A stretch of 64,000 nucleotides of DNA from contig JABDHJ010000005.1 of assembly GCA_013285645.1 (NCBI GenBank), forward strand, positions 1 to 64,000, read 5' to 3'. This document shows, one piece after another, positions 8,225 to 16,914 of this stretch. The position numbers and the translations under genes are program-made. The notes beneath the pieces are model-generated. The model saw nothing but the letters and a program-made list of their open reading frames with translations, ran no database searches and had not been told where the DNA came from. Positions within the stretch are counted from its first letter, which is position 1. Every line of letters starts with the position of its first letter. This DNA comes from Verrucomicrobiota bacterium. GTDB lineage: Bacteria; Verrucomicrobiota; Verrucomicrobiia; Methylacidiphilales; UBA1321.

Positions 8225-8601
8225 GCTCTCAGCTACGCTCCATGGAGAAACGGTGCGATAGTTTTGAATAACAGATTATACCCATCTGCGCTTCCTCGGG
8301 TGGGGCCAGACTCGCCAGCCTTACCCCGCTTCGGTTCATAACCCGATGGAACGACCGTGGCGGGCTGTCACGCCCTGTTTTCGTTTGTGCGAGACCTGGG
8401 CAGCCGCCGCGCCACGCTTCTGCCGAGCCAGAAGCGCGTCACGTCGCCTGCTTTTTGACTGCGGTTGGTTTGCCGCGTCTTGATCCCGCCCCCAGAAGGA
8501 AGAGGGGGGCGGGATTCAAAACGCGGAGAGGAATGCGGCTTCCGTTGGTCGCCGTCCGCGTGCGGCGTGTCTTTTGGGCTACCCTCAGCTACTTGATGCC
8601 A
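8225..8601. other. non-coding region between tracrRNA and small gene
   Basis: I see no convincing gene here. It contains an 8-bp hairpin CGCTTCTG/CAGAAGCG (8415-8436) and the large repeat-like hairpin at 8473-8526. The latter is followed by a smaller GC hairpin CGCCG/CGGCG near 8550-8568 and a T-rich stretch, which could be a weak terminator. Confidence 0.6.
8473..8526 (+). other. hairpin of two inverted CRISPR-repeat-like arms (second anti-repeat)
   Basis: The left arm, GTCTTGATCCCGCCCCC (8477-8493), matches the start of the CRISPR repeat at 15 of 17 positions. The right arm (8505-8522) read on the minus strand matches the same 17 nt with one mismatch and one extra base. The arms pair over about 20 bp (8473-8493 with 8505-8526; one mismatch, one bulge) around an 11-nt loop. 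On the plus strand the right arm is an anti-repeat longer than that of the tracrRNA. It resembles a repeat:anti-repeat duplex fused in cis. It could be an alternative or relic tracrRNA, a natural single-guide-like RNA, or coincidental GC-rich palindrome. Confidence 0.6.
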
Positions 8602-8808
8602 TTAGCGCCCGATGCGATACGTGCCCGCCGCAATTTGTTTCTCGGCTTCCCTTGTGAGCGTTGCGAGATCGGGCAGAGGAGCCTCATCCGCTTTCTTCAC
8701 GGCCTGCTCGGCCGCTTCCCGCGTGACAGGAAAGCCACCCATCGCCGACAGTTCCCTCAGCTTTTCGACGCGATAATCGAATTCCTTGGTTTGCGGCTTG
8801 GTCAACAT
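8602..8808 (-). CDS. small protein divergent from Fic gene, possible antitoxin
   Basis: 68 residues, predicted mostly helical and charged (MLTKPQTKEFDYRVEKLREL). I do not recognise the family. Its start codon is 26 bp from the GTG of the Fic gene on the other strand, so both must use the same tiny control region. A small helical protein beside a Fic enzyme suggests an antitoxin, but the inhibitory motif of known Fic antitoxins ([S/T]xxxE[G/N]) is not visible. A GGAGG lies about 20 nt upstream of the ATG, unusually far; an in-frame ATT at 8820 would be better spaced. Confidence 0.5.
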   Translation of the reverse strand: MLTKPQTKEFDYRVEKLRELSAMGGFPVTREAAEQAVKKADEAPLPDLATLTREAEKQIAAGTYRIGR

Positions 8809-8834
8809 GGCTTCGCTAATATAACCTTTCCTCC

Positions 8835-9548
8835 GTGATTCTCCAGCCTAATCATGACCGCCAGTGGCAGCGCATCGTCGATGCCGGTCTATGCCCTGAG
8901 ATCAAGAACTTTGCCGACTACGAGGCCAAGACGTTGATCCAGTTGCAACGCGCCTTTGATGCCTCGATGGCCGATCCACAGATTACACCGACCCCGGCCC
9001 GAGTGGCGGCCATTCATAAAATCATTTTTGACGGAGTTCATCCGTGGGCCGGAACCTTCCGGCTGCTGGGGCAGACGGTTCGTTTTGATCAAGGCGTTCT
9101 CGGGACCGATGCCCACCGGGTCACGCCGGACTTGCAGCGCATTCAGGAGGAAACGGTTCAGGCCTTGGCGCAAGCCCACACTCCCCAGGAGCAGGCGGTT
9201 GCCATCGCCTGCTATCACGCCCGATATCGCCGGGTGCATCCGTTTCTTGACGGCAACACGCGCACATCAGCCGTGCTCCTCCAATCACAGATCAAAGCCA
9301 TCTTTCAAATCGATCAGCTCGTCCCGCAACGCCCCGACGACTACAAACAAAAATTGGCGCAGGCCTACCGAGGCGAAATTGCGCCCTTAACCAATCATAT
9401 CCTTACCGTCGTCGGTCAGCCGCCTATCGCGCCCACGCACCTTAGGCTTCCGGCTCCGATGTTCGACGATGATCTCGAAACAGAAATCGTGAAACACCGG
9501 GAGGAGATTCTTGCCCGCCAGCAAGGCCAGGGCCCGCGACTTAAGTAA
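8835..9548 (+). CDS. Fic-domain protein
   Basis: 237 residues from GTG 8835. The Fic active-site loop reads HPFLDGNTRTSA, with catalytic His135. The usual form is HPFxxGNGRxxR, so the Gly/Lys after GN is Thr and the last Arg is lost. TFRLLGQTVRFDQ is the typical flap region. Fic enzymes transfer AMP or other phosphate-containing groups to target proteins, often as toxins. No [S/T]xxxE[G/N] inhibitory helix is visible at either end, so an external inhibitor is possible; the divergent 68-aa gene is the candidate. The changed loop could alter the nucleotide used. Confidence 0.85.
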   Translation: MILQPNHDRQWQRIVDAGLCPEIKNFADYEAKTLIQLQRAFDASMADPQITPTPARVAAIHKIIFDGVHPWAGTFRLLGQTVRFDQGVLGTDAHRVTPDLQRIQEETVQALAQAHTPQEQAVAIACYHARYRRVHPFLDGNTRTSAVLLQSQIKAIFQIDQLVPQRPDDYKQKLAQAYRGEIAPLTNHILTVVGQPPIAPTHLRLPAPMFDDDLETEIVKHREEILARQQGQGPRLK

Positions 9549-9705
9549 GCAGCCGAAAGCGTGGAAGCCGCATACCAGTTTACCTGCGACGCGCATAACA
9601 AGAAGGTACTTTTCTATGCAAAAAATTACCGAAGAAGACTTGCCTGATATGCAATAAGATGTTATCCTTCAGAAACTTAGGAAAGGAGATGGCGGATGTC
9701 GATCC

Positions 9706-9853
9706 CTTGTCGAAGGATCAGTTCCCCAGGTAGCCGCCGCTGTCCCTAGCGGCGGAATGCAACGGAGTTGCCATCGACAAGTACATTCCCAAGTACAACT
9801 TGGGAACGAGGGAGGCAGGCAGAACTGATCCTTCGACAAGCTCAGGATGACGA
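9706..9853. repeat. REPIN-like element with 18-bp terminal inverted repeats
   Basis: CTTGTCGAAGGATCAGTT (9706-9723) and its exact reverse complement (9823-9840) bound an element that also holds a GTAGCCGCCGCTGTCCCTAG-type palindrome (9729-9755) and a 9-bp hairpin TTCCCAAGT/ACTTGGGAA (9786-9806). The right arm continues into CTCAGGATGACGAATGA, overlapping the first possible xseA start codons. The stretch 9549-9705 holds no supported gene. Confidence 0.8.
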
Positions 9854-11290
9854 ATGATGAATAGATTAATGAAAAGCAAGCGCACCCACAAAACCGAAGA
9901 ACCCAGCCTGGGCCTTGAGGTCGAGACGCCCGGCGCATCTGCGCAAAATCCGGTCTCGGTCACGGATTTGACTTCGACCATTCGCTCTCTGCTGGAGAAA
10001 GGCATTGGTGAAGTTTGGGTCTCCGGGGAGATTTCCAACTTTCGCGCGCCCGGCTCCGGCCATCTTTATTTTACGCTGAAGGATGCGACGGCCACGTTGG
10101 CGGCGGTGATGTTCCAGCGCGAGGCGCGGCGTATTGGTTTTGCGCTGGCGGACGGACAAGCGGTGCTGGCCCGTGGCACGATCACGGTCTACGAAGCACG
10201 GGGGCAATATCAGATTCAAGTCGCCGAAGTTCGCCCGCGCGGTCAGGGTAGTCTTCAACAGCGCTTCGAGGAATTGAAACGGAAGCTCCAGGCGGAAAAT
10301 CTTTTCGACCTTGATCGAAAACGTGAATTGCCCGTTTTTCCGGAAGTCATCGGCGTGGTCACTTCGCTTCAGGGCGCGGTACTTCAAGACATGCTGCAAA
10401 TTCTGCAACGGCGAGCGCCGGGTATTCGTATCCGTGTTCGCGGCGTGCGCGTGCAGGGAATCGGCGCGGCACAGGAAATCGCAGAGGCCATCGGCGCTTT
10501 CAGCACGGAGAAGAATGTCGATCTCGTCGTGGTCGCTCGCGGCGGCGGCAGTCTTGAGGATTTGTGGGCGTTCAACGAAGAAGTCGTCGCCCGGGCGCTG
10601 GCAGTTTGCAGCGTGCCGACGATTTCCGCCGTGGGCCACGAGACCGATTTCACCATCTCCGATTTCGTCGCCGATCTACGCGCGCCCACTCCCAGCGCCG
10701 CCGCAGAATTGCTCACGCGCGATTGGTCGGAGTGGCGCGAAGAAATCGGCCAGCTCCGCGTCCGGCTCGACCGCACCACGCGCCAAGTCCTCTCCGATCA
10801 TCGCAAAAACCTGACGCGGCTTGCCTCCAGCTATGCCTTGCGCGAGCCGCGCCGTGTCGTCCGGCAATGGGCGCAGCGCCTGGACGATCTCCGCGAAGAA
10901 CTTCACGTTGCCGCTCAGCAATCGATTCAGTCTCATGAACAAACGCTCCGTCATCTCCAGACGCGACTGGCCGCCCATCATCCCGCTCGCGAACTCGAAC
11001 GTCGACGCGGACATCTCACCCATCTTGCCGCCCGGCTTCGCGCCCTTGGACCTCAGGCCACGCTTGATCGCGGCTATGCGCTTGTGCTTGATCCGCAGGG
11101 CCTTCCCCTTTCACGCGCCGACAAAACACTGGAAGGCCAGCCGGTGCGGATCGTCCTCAGCAAAGGCATGGTCGCCGCCAATCTCACCGAGGCACATCCC
11201 GAGACAACGTTGATCGATGCTCTCTCGCAGCAGTCAGGCGAAAAGCCGCCTCCGAAAAAGGTTAAATCCAAGCGCAAATCGACAACCTAG
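9854..11290 (+). CDS. xseA: exodeoxyribonuclease VII large subunit
   Basis: 478 residues, near the usual size. The N-terminal OB-fold (about 35-130) contains EVWVSGEISNFRAPGSGHLYFTLKD. The catalytic core has GVVTSLQGAVLQDMLQIL, the glycine-rich VVARGGGSLEDLWAFN and AVGHETDFTISDFVADLRAPTPSAAAE, followed by a coiled-coil region and a Lys-rich tail. With XseB it degrades single-stranded DNA. No xseB is visible here, so the small subunit must be encoded elsewhere. Several Met codons compete as start (9854, 9857, 9869); the first two lie in the flanking repeat, so 9869 is equally likely. Confidence 0.95.
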   Translation: MMNRLMKSKRTHKTEEPSLGLEVETPGASAQNPVSVTDLTSTIRSLLEKGIGEVWVSGEISNFRAPGSGHLYFTLKDATATLAAVMFQREARRIGFALADGQAVLARGTITVYEARGQYQIQVAEVRPRGQGSLQQRFEELKRKLQAENLFDLDRKRELPVFPEVIGVVTSLQGAVLQDMLQILQRRAPGIRIRVRGVRVQGIGAAQEIAEAIGAFSTEKNVDLVVVARGGGSLEDLWAFNEEVVARALAVCSVPTISAVGHETDFTISDFVADLRAPTPSAAAELLTRDWSEWREEIGQLRVRLDRTTRQVLSDHRKNLTRLASSYALREPRRVVRQWAQRLDDLREELHVAAQQSIQSHEQTLRHLQTRLAAHHPARELERRRGHLTHLAARLRALGPQATLDRGYALVLDPQGLPLSRADKTLEGQPVRIVLSKGMVAANLTEAHPETTLIDALSQQSGEKPPPKKVKSKRKSTT

Positions 11291-11321
11291 CATTTGCCGC
11301 CAAACATGCTATGGTGAGGCT

Positions 11322-12011
11322 GTGAAGGGTACTTATATCCTGTGGACGTGCGCTCTGCTGCTGGCATTTTCCATCGGCGGCACATCCGCCCAAATCGCCC
11401 CGGAATTACGCGAACCGGGCGTCCTTTATTTTGAGGGAAATCTCCCCGATAAAATCACCGGCACGCTGCAAAGCTCCGCTACAGTCTACCTTCATCGCGA
11501 TTTCCAGACCGCCCTTGCGGCTCTTTATAACGGACAAAATATCGAGATCGTCGGGATGAGTCGCGAGGGGTATCTGATCAAAACGAATTACCGGAACAAC
11601 ACGCTCTTCGGCTGGATTCGTCCCGCCGACCTGCCGCCGGGAATCGATCCCGCCTTGTTCGCCGCCGCTCAAAAGAATCAGGTCCGCCGCGATGCCGTGG
11701 CCGTCGCCATTGCCAATAAAAACGTGATCCAGGGGATGACCCCTGATGAAGTGAAGCAGTCGGTTGGTCGCCCGGATCAAACCTCCTCGCATACGGACGC
11801 CAACGGCTCGGTGCTGAGTTGGAGTTACACGACGTATCGCGAAGACCCCCAATACAGTTACGCGCTCAATGCGTATGGCCAGCCCTACCTCCAAACTTAC
11901 TACGTGAAGGTCCCGATCGGGCAACTGAACGTCGATTTTTCCAACGGCTTTGTCGTCGCTGTGTCGGAGCGCAAGACTAATCCGAACGGTCCGGGCATCG
12001 TTACGGATTAG
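11322..12011 (+). CDS. secreted protein with SH3-like and BamE-like segments
   Basis: GTG 11322 follows GGTGAGG and opens a clear signal peptide (ILWTCALLLAFSIGGTSAQ); the frame is open further upstream but that part overlaps xseA and looks non-coding. The mature 200 residues have a segment on exposure to surface contacts (NIEIVGMSREGYLIKTNYRNNTLFGWIRPADL) that resembles an SH3-like fold. Near residue 130 comes NVIQGMTPDEVKQSVGRPD, which resembles the SmpA/BamE motif. A periplasmic or envelope location is likely; the function is unknown. Confidence 0.7.
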   Translation: MKGTYILWTCALLLAFSIGGTSAQIAPELREPGVLYFEGNLPDKITGTLQSSATVYLHRDFQTALAALYNGQNIEIVGMSREGYLIKTNYRNNTLFGWIRPADLPPGIDPALFAAAQKNQVRRDAVAVAIANKNVIQGMTPDEVKQSVGRPDQTSSHTDANGSVLSWSYTTYREDPQYSYALNAYGQPYLQTYYVKVPIGQLNVDFSNGFVVAVSERKTNPNGPGIVTD

Positions 12012-12013
12012 TC

Positions 12014-12110
12014 GAAGCCGCCGCCGTGAGGCGGTAGTGCCCAAACCACACTCTTACGAGCGCGGCTACCTTGAAGTTTCTCACGGGCACTAGCCGCGCC
12101 CGGAATCTTC
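12014..12110. repeat. dispersed palindromic repeat (GTAGCCGCCGCCGTGAGG type)
   Basis: GCCGCCGCCGTGAGGCGGTA and CTTACGAGCGCGGCTAC occur here and recur at 40265-40320 and, diverged, at 41812-41875. AGTGCCC near 12032 and GGGCACT near 12085 can pair. It sits between two same-strand genes upstream of hom. Confidence 0.7.
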
Positions 12111-12117
12111 TGCTAGC

Positions 12118-13437
12118 GTGGCCGTTCCTGTGAGCACAAATACACCTATTCTTCGCGTGGGCTTGGCCGGTCTCGGCACAGTCGGATCTGCCGTTTGGAA
12201 ACGCCTGACATCGCAAAAAGATTTGCTTCAGCAGCGGACCGGAACGGAAATTCGCGTGGATCAGGTTGCGGTACGGAATCCGAAGCGGGCGAAGGAAATC
12301 GGTGTACCGGAAAATCTTACCACGGCGGATTGGCGCACGCTGGTGGCCAACCCGGACCTCGAGGTCGTCGTGGAGTTGATCGGCGGTACGACGGACGCTT
12401 TTGAGTTGATCAAGACCTCTTTGCAAAACGGTAAGCATGTCATTACCGCCAACAAGGCGCTCCTGGCCGAGCATGGCGCGGAGCTTTTTGCCACGGCGCT
12501 TAAGAATCAGCGCCATCTTCTCTTTGAGGCTAGCGTGGCGGGCGGCATCCCAATCATCCGCGCGCTGCGTGAGGGGCTGGTGGCCAATCGGATTCTTTCG
12601 ATTCACGGCATCATCAACGGCACCTGTAATTATATCCTGACCCGGATGAACGAAGCGGGACTGGAATTCAAGGACGCGCTTGCCGAGGCCAAGGAAAAAG
12701 GTTACGCCGAAGCTGATGACAGCCTTGATGTGGATGGCCACGATACGGCTCACAAGGCGGCGGTGCTGGCGGCGCTCGCCTACGGATTTTGGGTGCCGCA
12801 GGGCGAACTCTACACGGAAGGCCTGCGGGCGGTGGAGAAGCAGGATATCGTTTATGCGCGGAAGCTTGGGTATGGTTTGAAGTTGCTTGCGATCATCAAG
12901 ACGGATAGCGATGGTGCCGTTGAGGTGCGCGTGCATCCGACGCTGATTCCGCAGTCTAATGTGCTGGCCTCGGTTAGCGGAGTTTTCAATGCGGTGCTGG
13001 TGCGCGGTGATGTCGTTGGCGATACGCTCTATTACGGACGTGGCGCGGGTGGCGATCCGACGGCCAGCGCGGTTGTGAGCGATCTCGCGCAAATCGCGGC
13101 GCATTTTCCGCAAGAACAAAAGGCACGCAACGTGGGTCATGAGGCGCTGCATTCCCGGCTCAAGACGATGGACGAGATCGTTTCGCGCTACTATCTGCGC
13201 CTGCTCGTAGTGGATCGTCCCGGAGTGTTGGCCGATGTGGCGCGGGTGCTGGCCTCGCGACAGATTGGCATTTCCTCGGTGATTCAACCGGAAGCGCATG
13301 CGGGGGAAACCACGCCGCTTATTTTGATGCTGCATGATGCGCCGGAATCGCAACTCAAGGCTGCCATCAGCGAGATCTCCACCATCGGTGCAGTCAAGGC
13401 GCCTCCTGTGCATTTGCGGGTGGAAGATTTTGAGTAG
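12118..13437 (+). CDS. hom: homoserine dehydrogenase
   Basis: 439 residues in the monofunctional Hom layout. NAD(P)-binding motif GLAGLGTVGSAVWKRL (about 15-30); catalytic region with ASVAGGIPIIRALREGL and NGTCNYILTRM, then a C-terminal ACT domain (about 360-435, LLVVDRPGVLADVARVLAS) that usually gives feedback control by threonine. It makes homoserine from aspartate semialdehyde. thrC follows 300 bp downstream on the same strand, so threonine synthesis is grouped. GTG at 12118 or the in-frame GTG at 12130 could be the start. Confidence 0.95.
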   Translation: MAVPVSTNTPILRVGLAGLGTVGSAVWKRLTSQKDLLQQRTGTEIRVDQVAVRNPKRAKEIGVPENLTTADWRTLVANPDLEVVVELIGGTTDAFELIKTSLQNGKHVITANKALLAEHGAELFATALKNQRHLLFEASVAGGIPIIRALREGLVANRILSIHGIINGTCNYILTRMNEAGLEFKDALAEAKEKGYAEADDSLDVDGHDTAHKAAVLAALAYGFWVPQGELYTEGLRAVEKQDIVYARKLGYGLKLLAIIKTDSDGAVEVRVHPTLIPQSNVLASVSGVFNAVLVRGDVVGDTLYYGRGAGGDPTASAVVSDLAQIAAHFPQEQKARNVGHEALHSRLKTMDEIVSRYYLRLLVVDRPGVLADVARVLASRQIGISSVIQPEAHAGETTPLILMLHDAPESQLKAAISEISTIGAVKAPPVHLRVEDFE

Positions 13438-13487
13438 GTTGAGCATATCACCCCGAAAATGCGAAAACGATTTCACAGGCAAAGAAT

Positions 13488-13616
13488 ATGAAGCTTGGGC
13501 CTCCTAGTAATTGGCCTAGGTGGCGAAGCTGTCTTTGGTGGATAGTAATGGCCATATTAGTCATGTGGGGGATATCAGGCATCTGGTTGGGCGCGTATTG
13601 CATTCTTCACCGCTGA
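13488..13616 (+). CDS. 42-aa single-pass membrane protein (small ORF)
   Basis: The frame begins MKLGPPSNWPRWRSCLWW and then has about 22 hydrophobic residues (IVMAILVMWGISGIWLGAYCIL) ending HR. The positively charged end before the helix and the Trp belt look like a real membrane peptide. It sits in the gap between hom and thrC, upstream of dispersed repeats. Function unknown; it could be chance, and conservation is the test. Confidence 0.4.
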   Translation: MKLGPPSNWPRWRSCLWWIVMAILVMWGISGIWLGAYCILHR

Positions 13617-13631
13617 TGCAAAAGGCAGGCC

Positions 13632-13724
13632 GAACTGATCCTTCGACAGGCTCAGGATGACTAATGCTAAATGTGAGACTTTCACAGAGGTCTCAGGCTG
13701 ATCCCTCGACAAGCTCGCGATGAC
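13632..13724. repeat. two copies of dispersed TGATCCTTCGACAAGCTC repeat
   Basis: One copy is at 13632-13662 and a diverged copy at 13697-13724, both in the same orientation. The same unit occurs in intergenic gaps throughout the window (9823, 16689, 21783, 32194, 43246, 53221). Confidence 0.85.
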
Positions 13725-13754
13725 CAGCTAGCTTGAGAGCCAATCTTTTTTCCC

Positions 13755-14840
13755 ATGATGCATCACCAAACCCTTTCTGCCTGGCCGGGCGTGCTGGAGT
13801 TCTATCGCCCGTACATGACGTGGTTGCCGGAAGGCGCTTCCATCGTGACGCTTCAGGAGGGAAATACTCCGCTTATTCCCGCGCCGCGTCTGGCGGAATT
13901 AGCAGGTGGCGGCTTCGAGCTCTTTTTGAAGTATGAGGGGGTCAATCCCACCGCGTCCTTCAAGGACCGGGGCATGACCGCGGCGATGACTCAGGCGGTG
14001 ATTCGAAAAGCGAAGCTCGTCATTTGCGCCAGCACGGGGAATACCTCGGCTTCGGCGGCGGCTTATGCGGGTCGCGCGGGACTGCGCTGCGTGGTGCTTT
14101 TGCCGCACGGCAAAATCGCGCTCGGCAAGCTGGCCCAGGCCCGGATGTATGGCGCGGAAATCATCGCCCTGCGCGGCAACTTCGACGACGCGCTCCGGCT
14201 GGTGCGCGAACTCGGCGCCCGGCCCGATGTGGAAGTGGTCAATTCGATTAACCCCGTTCGCATCGAAGGACAAAAATCCGCCGCCTTTGAAATCTGCGAT
14301 GTGCTGGGCCGCGCGCCCGATTTCCACTTTTTGCCGGTGGGCAACGCGGGCAACATCACGGCTTACTGGAAAGGCTTCAACGAATATCATAAGCATGGAC
14401 GCATCTCGATCCTGCCCAAGATGTGCGGATTCCAAGCCGCCGGTTCAGCACCGATCGTCACAGGCAAGCCTGTCACCGATCCGCAGACGGTTGCAACCGC
14501 GATTCGCATCGGCAATCCCGCCAGTTGGCAGGGAGCCAGTGCGGCAGTGGCGGAGTCCGGTGGCGTGATCGAAAGCGTCACCGATGCGGAAATTCTTGCC
14601 GCCTACGCCCAAACGGCTCGGCTGGAGGGACTTTTTGCGGAACCGGCCAGCACGGCACCGGTCGCCGGCCTCCTCCGGATGGGACGACAGGGGCTGATCC
14701 CCAAAGGCAGTGTAGTCACCCTGACTCTAACCGGCCACGGCCTCAAGGATCCCGATACCGCCATGGACCAAAACAAGATCGATGCCGTCGTCGTGGAGCC
14801 CCATCTGGACGCGGTAATGGAAAGTCTGGCTTTTTCTTAA
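13755..14840 (+). CDS. thrC: threonine synthase
   Basis: 361 residues. The PLP lysine is Lys70 in NPTASFKDRGMT, and the phosphate-binding loop is VGNAGN in FLPVGNAGNITAYWKGF. TLQEGNTPL is the standard N-terminal motif. It converts O-phosphohomoserine to threonine with PLP, acting two steps after Hom. The size fits the short, bacterial-type class of ThrC. Start ATG ATG at 13755 or 13758. Confidence 0.95.
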   Translation: MMHHQTLSAWPGVLEFYRPYMTWLPEGASIVTLQEGNTPLIPAPRLAELAGGGFELFLKYEGVNPTASFKDRGMTAAMTQAVIRKAKLVICASTGNTSASAAAYAGRAGLRCVVLLPHGKIALGKLAQARMYGAEIIALRGNFDDALRLVRELGARPDVEVVNSINPVRIEGQKSAAFEICDVLGRAPDFHFLPVGNAGNITAYWKGFNEYHKHGRISILPKMCGFQAAGSAPIVTGKPVTDPQTVATAIRIGNPASWQGASAAVAESGGVIESVTDAEILAAYAQTARLEGLFAEPASTAPVAGLLRMGRQGLIPKGSVVTLTLTGHGLKDPDTAMDQNKIDAVVVEPHLDAVMESLAFS

Positions 14841-14902
14841 ACCTGTCCCTTATAAAGTAATCAGTAGTCAGTGGCATATTGAATGCTAATTCTCATAGGC
14901 TT

Positions 14903-16579
14903 ATGGATTCCAACCCGGTCGCGATTGCCATCCGCGAAGTCCTGACGGCCATTCGCCAGCGCAAACGCGTCGAGGAAATCCTCGAGATGGTCCTGAGTTA
15001 TTGCTCGGACCTGGCCAGCGCTGTTCATGGCTCCATCGTCACGGTTGATCACAATTCCCAGAAATTGATCATCACCTCCGTGCGAGGGGAAGACTGGACG
15101 CTGGAAAAACAGATGTGCCAGCTCGCGCTGGGAGAGGGCCTGACCGGCCACGTCGCGTTGATCGGCAAGCCTTATCTCTGCACGGACACACGGATCGATC
15201 CCAATTACTTTCCGCTTTTTCCGAATGTGCTTTGCGAATTGATCGTCCCGATCATCGTTGAGGAAAAGGTCTGGGGCTTGATCAATATCGATGGATTGGA
15301 GGCCCACGCTTTCGATGAAAATACACTTAACACGATTGCCCTGCTGGCTGAATTGGCCTCTTTCGCCATCAAGCTGCGACTCGACCTGACCGAGCAGGAA
15401 CGCCTGCAGCGGCACTTAATCCAGTCGGAAAAACTCGCGTCGCTGGGCGAAACCATCGCCGGCATTGCCCACGAAATAAATAACCCGTTGACCTCCATCC
15501 TGACCAACGCACAATTGCTCGCACTGCGTCGGGGCGGCCCGGCGGATGAAGCTTCGATCAACGCCATTGTCCTGGAAGCCAAGCGGACGGCCGACCTGGT
15601 CAAAAATCTCCTCGCGTTCAGCCGCAAGGAATCCAAGAAGCGGGAGGTGATGGGCATCAACGAATTGATCAAGCAGGCCGTGAACTTGAAGCGTTATCAG
15701 CTTCGCGTGAACAATATTCAGTTGATCGCCGAACCGTGCGAGGTCTCCTTTCCAGTCCTGGTCACCGCCCAGCAAATGCAACAGGTGCTCCTCAATTTGT
15801 TGAACAACGCCGAGCAGGCAATCGCGAAAAACGAGCGCCCAGGCGTTATCCGCATCGAGTGTGGACGGCGAGGCGACAACATCTTTATCACCACGACGGA
15901 CAATGGCACCGGGATTCCCGCCCATATCCTGCCCTTCATTTTCGATCCTTTCTTCACCACGAAGAGTCTGGGCGAAGGCACCGGCCTGGGTCTTTCCATC
16001 GCCCATACCTTGATCGAAAATCACGGCGGAACCATCTCAGCCAAAAGCGAACCGGGCCATACCGTCTTTACCATCGAGCTGCCCATGGCGCGCAGCCCGA
16101 AGATTTCCCACACCAACAAAGAAAGCCAGCCGCTGCCCAATCCGAGGCTGGCCAAGGCGAGACGCATGGGCCGCATCTTGGTCGTGGATGATGAAACCTC
16201 GATTGCCGATGCCATCTGCGAATTTCTTGATCTACAGAACATCACCACCGACAAGGCCAATGACGGCAAGGAAGCACTTGAGCTTCTGGGCAAAACCCGG
16301 TACGACGCGGTCATCAGTGATATTCGGATGCCGGGAATCGACGGGCCGCAACTCTACGAAAAAGCCGTGGCGGTCGATCCCTATTACCGCACCCGCTTTC
16401 TCTTTATGAGCGGCGATTTGGTGCGCGATACCACCCAGAGTTTTGTTTCCTCGCTGAACTGCCCGTGCCTGGCCAAGCCTTTCGCCCTGCAGGTTCTTTA
16501 CCAGCATCTGGCACCGCACTTGGAACATCTTTCCAATCCTGCGGCGAACAAGCCCCCCCTACTGCCTTACAAGGCGTAG
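14903..16579 (+). CDS. cytosolic hybrid sensor kinase (GAF-HisKA-HATPase-REC)
   Basis: 558 residues from ATG 14903; an upstream TTG at 14879 is less likely. An N-terminal GAF domain (about 15-155) senses an unknown ligand. HisKA has phospho-acceptor His190 in GIAHEINNPLTSI. HATPase has N-box NNAEQAI, TDNGTGIP and GEGTGLGLSIAH. A receiver domain at the C-terminus has acceptor Asp473 in DAVISDIRMPG. No membrane helix is visible, so it reads an internal signal. The phosphate may pass from the attached receiver to a separate output protein. No cognate regulator is adjacent; the nearest regulator is at 25661-26359. Confidence 0.93.
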   Translation: MDSNPVAIAIREVLTAIRQRKRVEEILEMVLSYCSDLASAVHGSIVTVDHNSQKLIITSVRGEDWTLEKQMCQLALGEGLTGHVALIGKPYLCTDTRIDPNYFPLFPNVLCELIVPIIVEEKVWGLINIDGLEAHAFDENTLNTIALLAELASFAIKLRLDLTEQERLQRHLIQSEKLASLGETIAGIAHEINNPLTSILTNAQLLALRRGGPADEASINAIVLEAKRTADLVKNLLAFSRKESKKREVMGINELIKQAVNLKRYQLRVNNIQLIAEPCEVSFPVLVTAQQMQQVLLNLLNNAEQAIAKNERPGVIRIECGRRGDNIFITTTDNGTGIPAHILPFIFDPFFTTKSLGEGTGLGLSIAHTLIENHGGTISAKSEPGHTVFTIELPMARSPKISHTNKESQPLPNPRLAKARRMGRILVVDDETSIADAICEFLDLQNITTDKANDGKEALELLGKTRYDAVISDIRMPGIDGPQLYEKAVAVDPYYRTRFLFMSGDLVRDTTQSFVSSLNCPCLAKPFALQVLYQHLAPHLEHLSNPAANKPPLLPYKA

Positions 16580-16914
16580 GGGATGTCAAAAATCCTTGAG
16601 CAACTGCTTTCTCAAAGCGGTCCGTCATCTTGAGCTTGTCGCACACACGTGTGGCAAGATCAGTTCTATAGCCCGAGAAAAGGCAGCCCGAACTGATCCT
16701 TCGACAAGCTCAGGATGACTAATGATTTTTGTGGGGGTTGGTTGGTTCGCTGCGCTCGAGAGGGTCTAGTTGTCTGATGGCTGACGGGTACAACTGAGAA
16801 AGACATCCGCCGCTAGGGACAGCGGCGGCTACCACGGAGGAAAAGGCACCGCCGCCGAGCCTGCGGCGGCTACCTCAGAAACCCGATCAGGTTTCTGAGG
16901 ATCTCCGCAGGATA
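16580..16914. repeat. repeat-filled intergenic region with hairpin downstream of prc
   Basis: Contains the TGATCCTTCGACAAGCTC unit (16689-16719), followed by an extension also seen at 32225-32265 (CGCTGCGCTCGAGA type), two CCGCCGCTAGGGACAGCGGC-type units (16808-16836, 16849-16875), and a perfect 11-bp hairpin CCTCAGAAACC/GGTTTCTGAGG (16874-16901) just past the prc stop. That hairpin lacks a T-run. No gene is supported. Confidence 0.75.

Noticed and set aside
9616-9657. 13-codon frame starting MQKITEEDLPDMQ
   Set aside because: Too short and no conserved context; perhaps a gene relic.
12001-13482. 493-aa frame antisense to hom
   Set aside because: No recognisable motifs, mirrors the hom reading frame.
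16874-16901. Perfect hairpin past prc as an intrinsic terminator
   Set aside because: No T-run on the minus strand; kept only as a hairpin within the repeat region.
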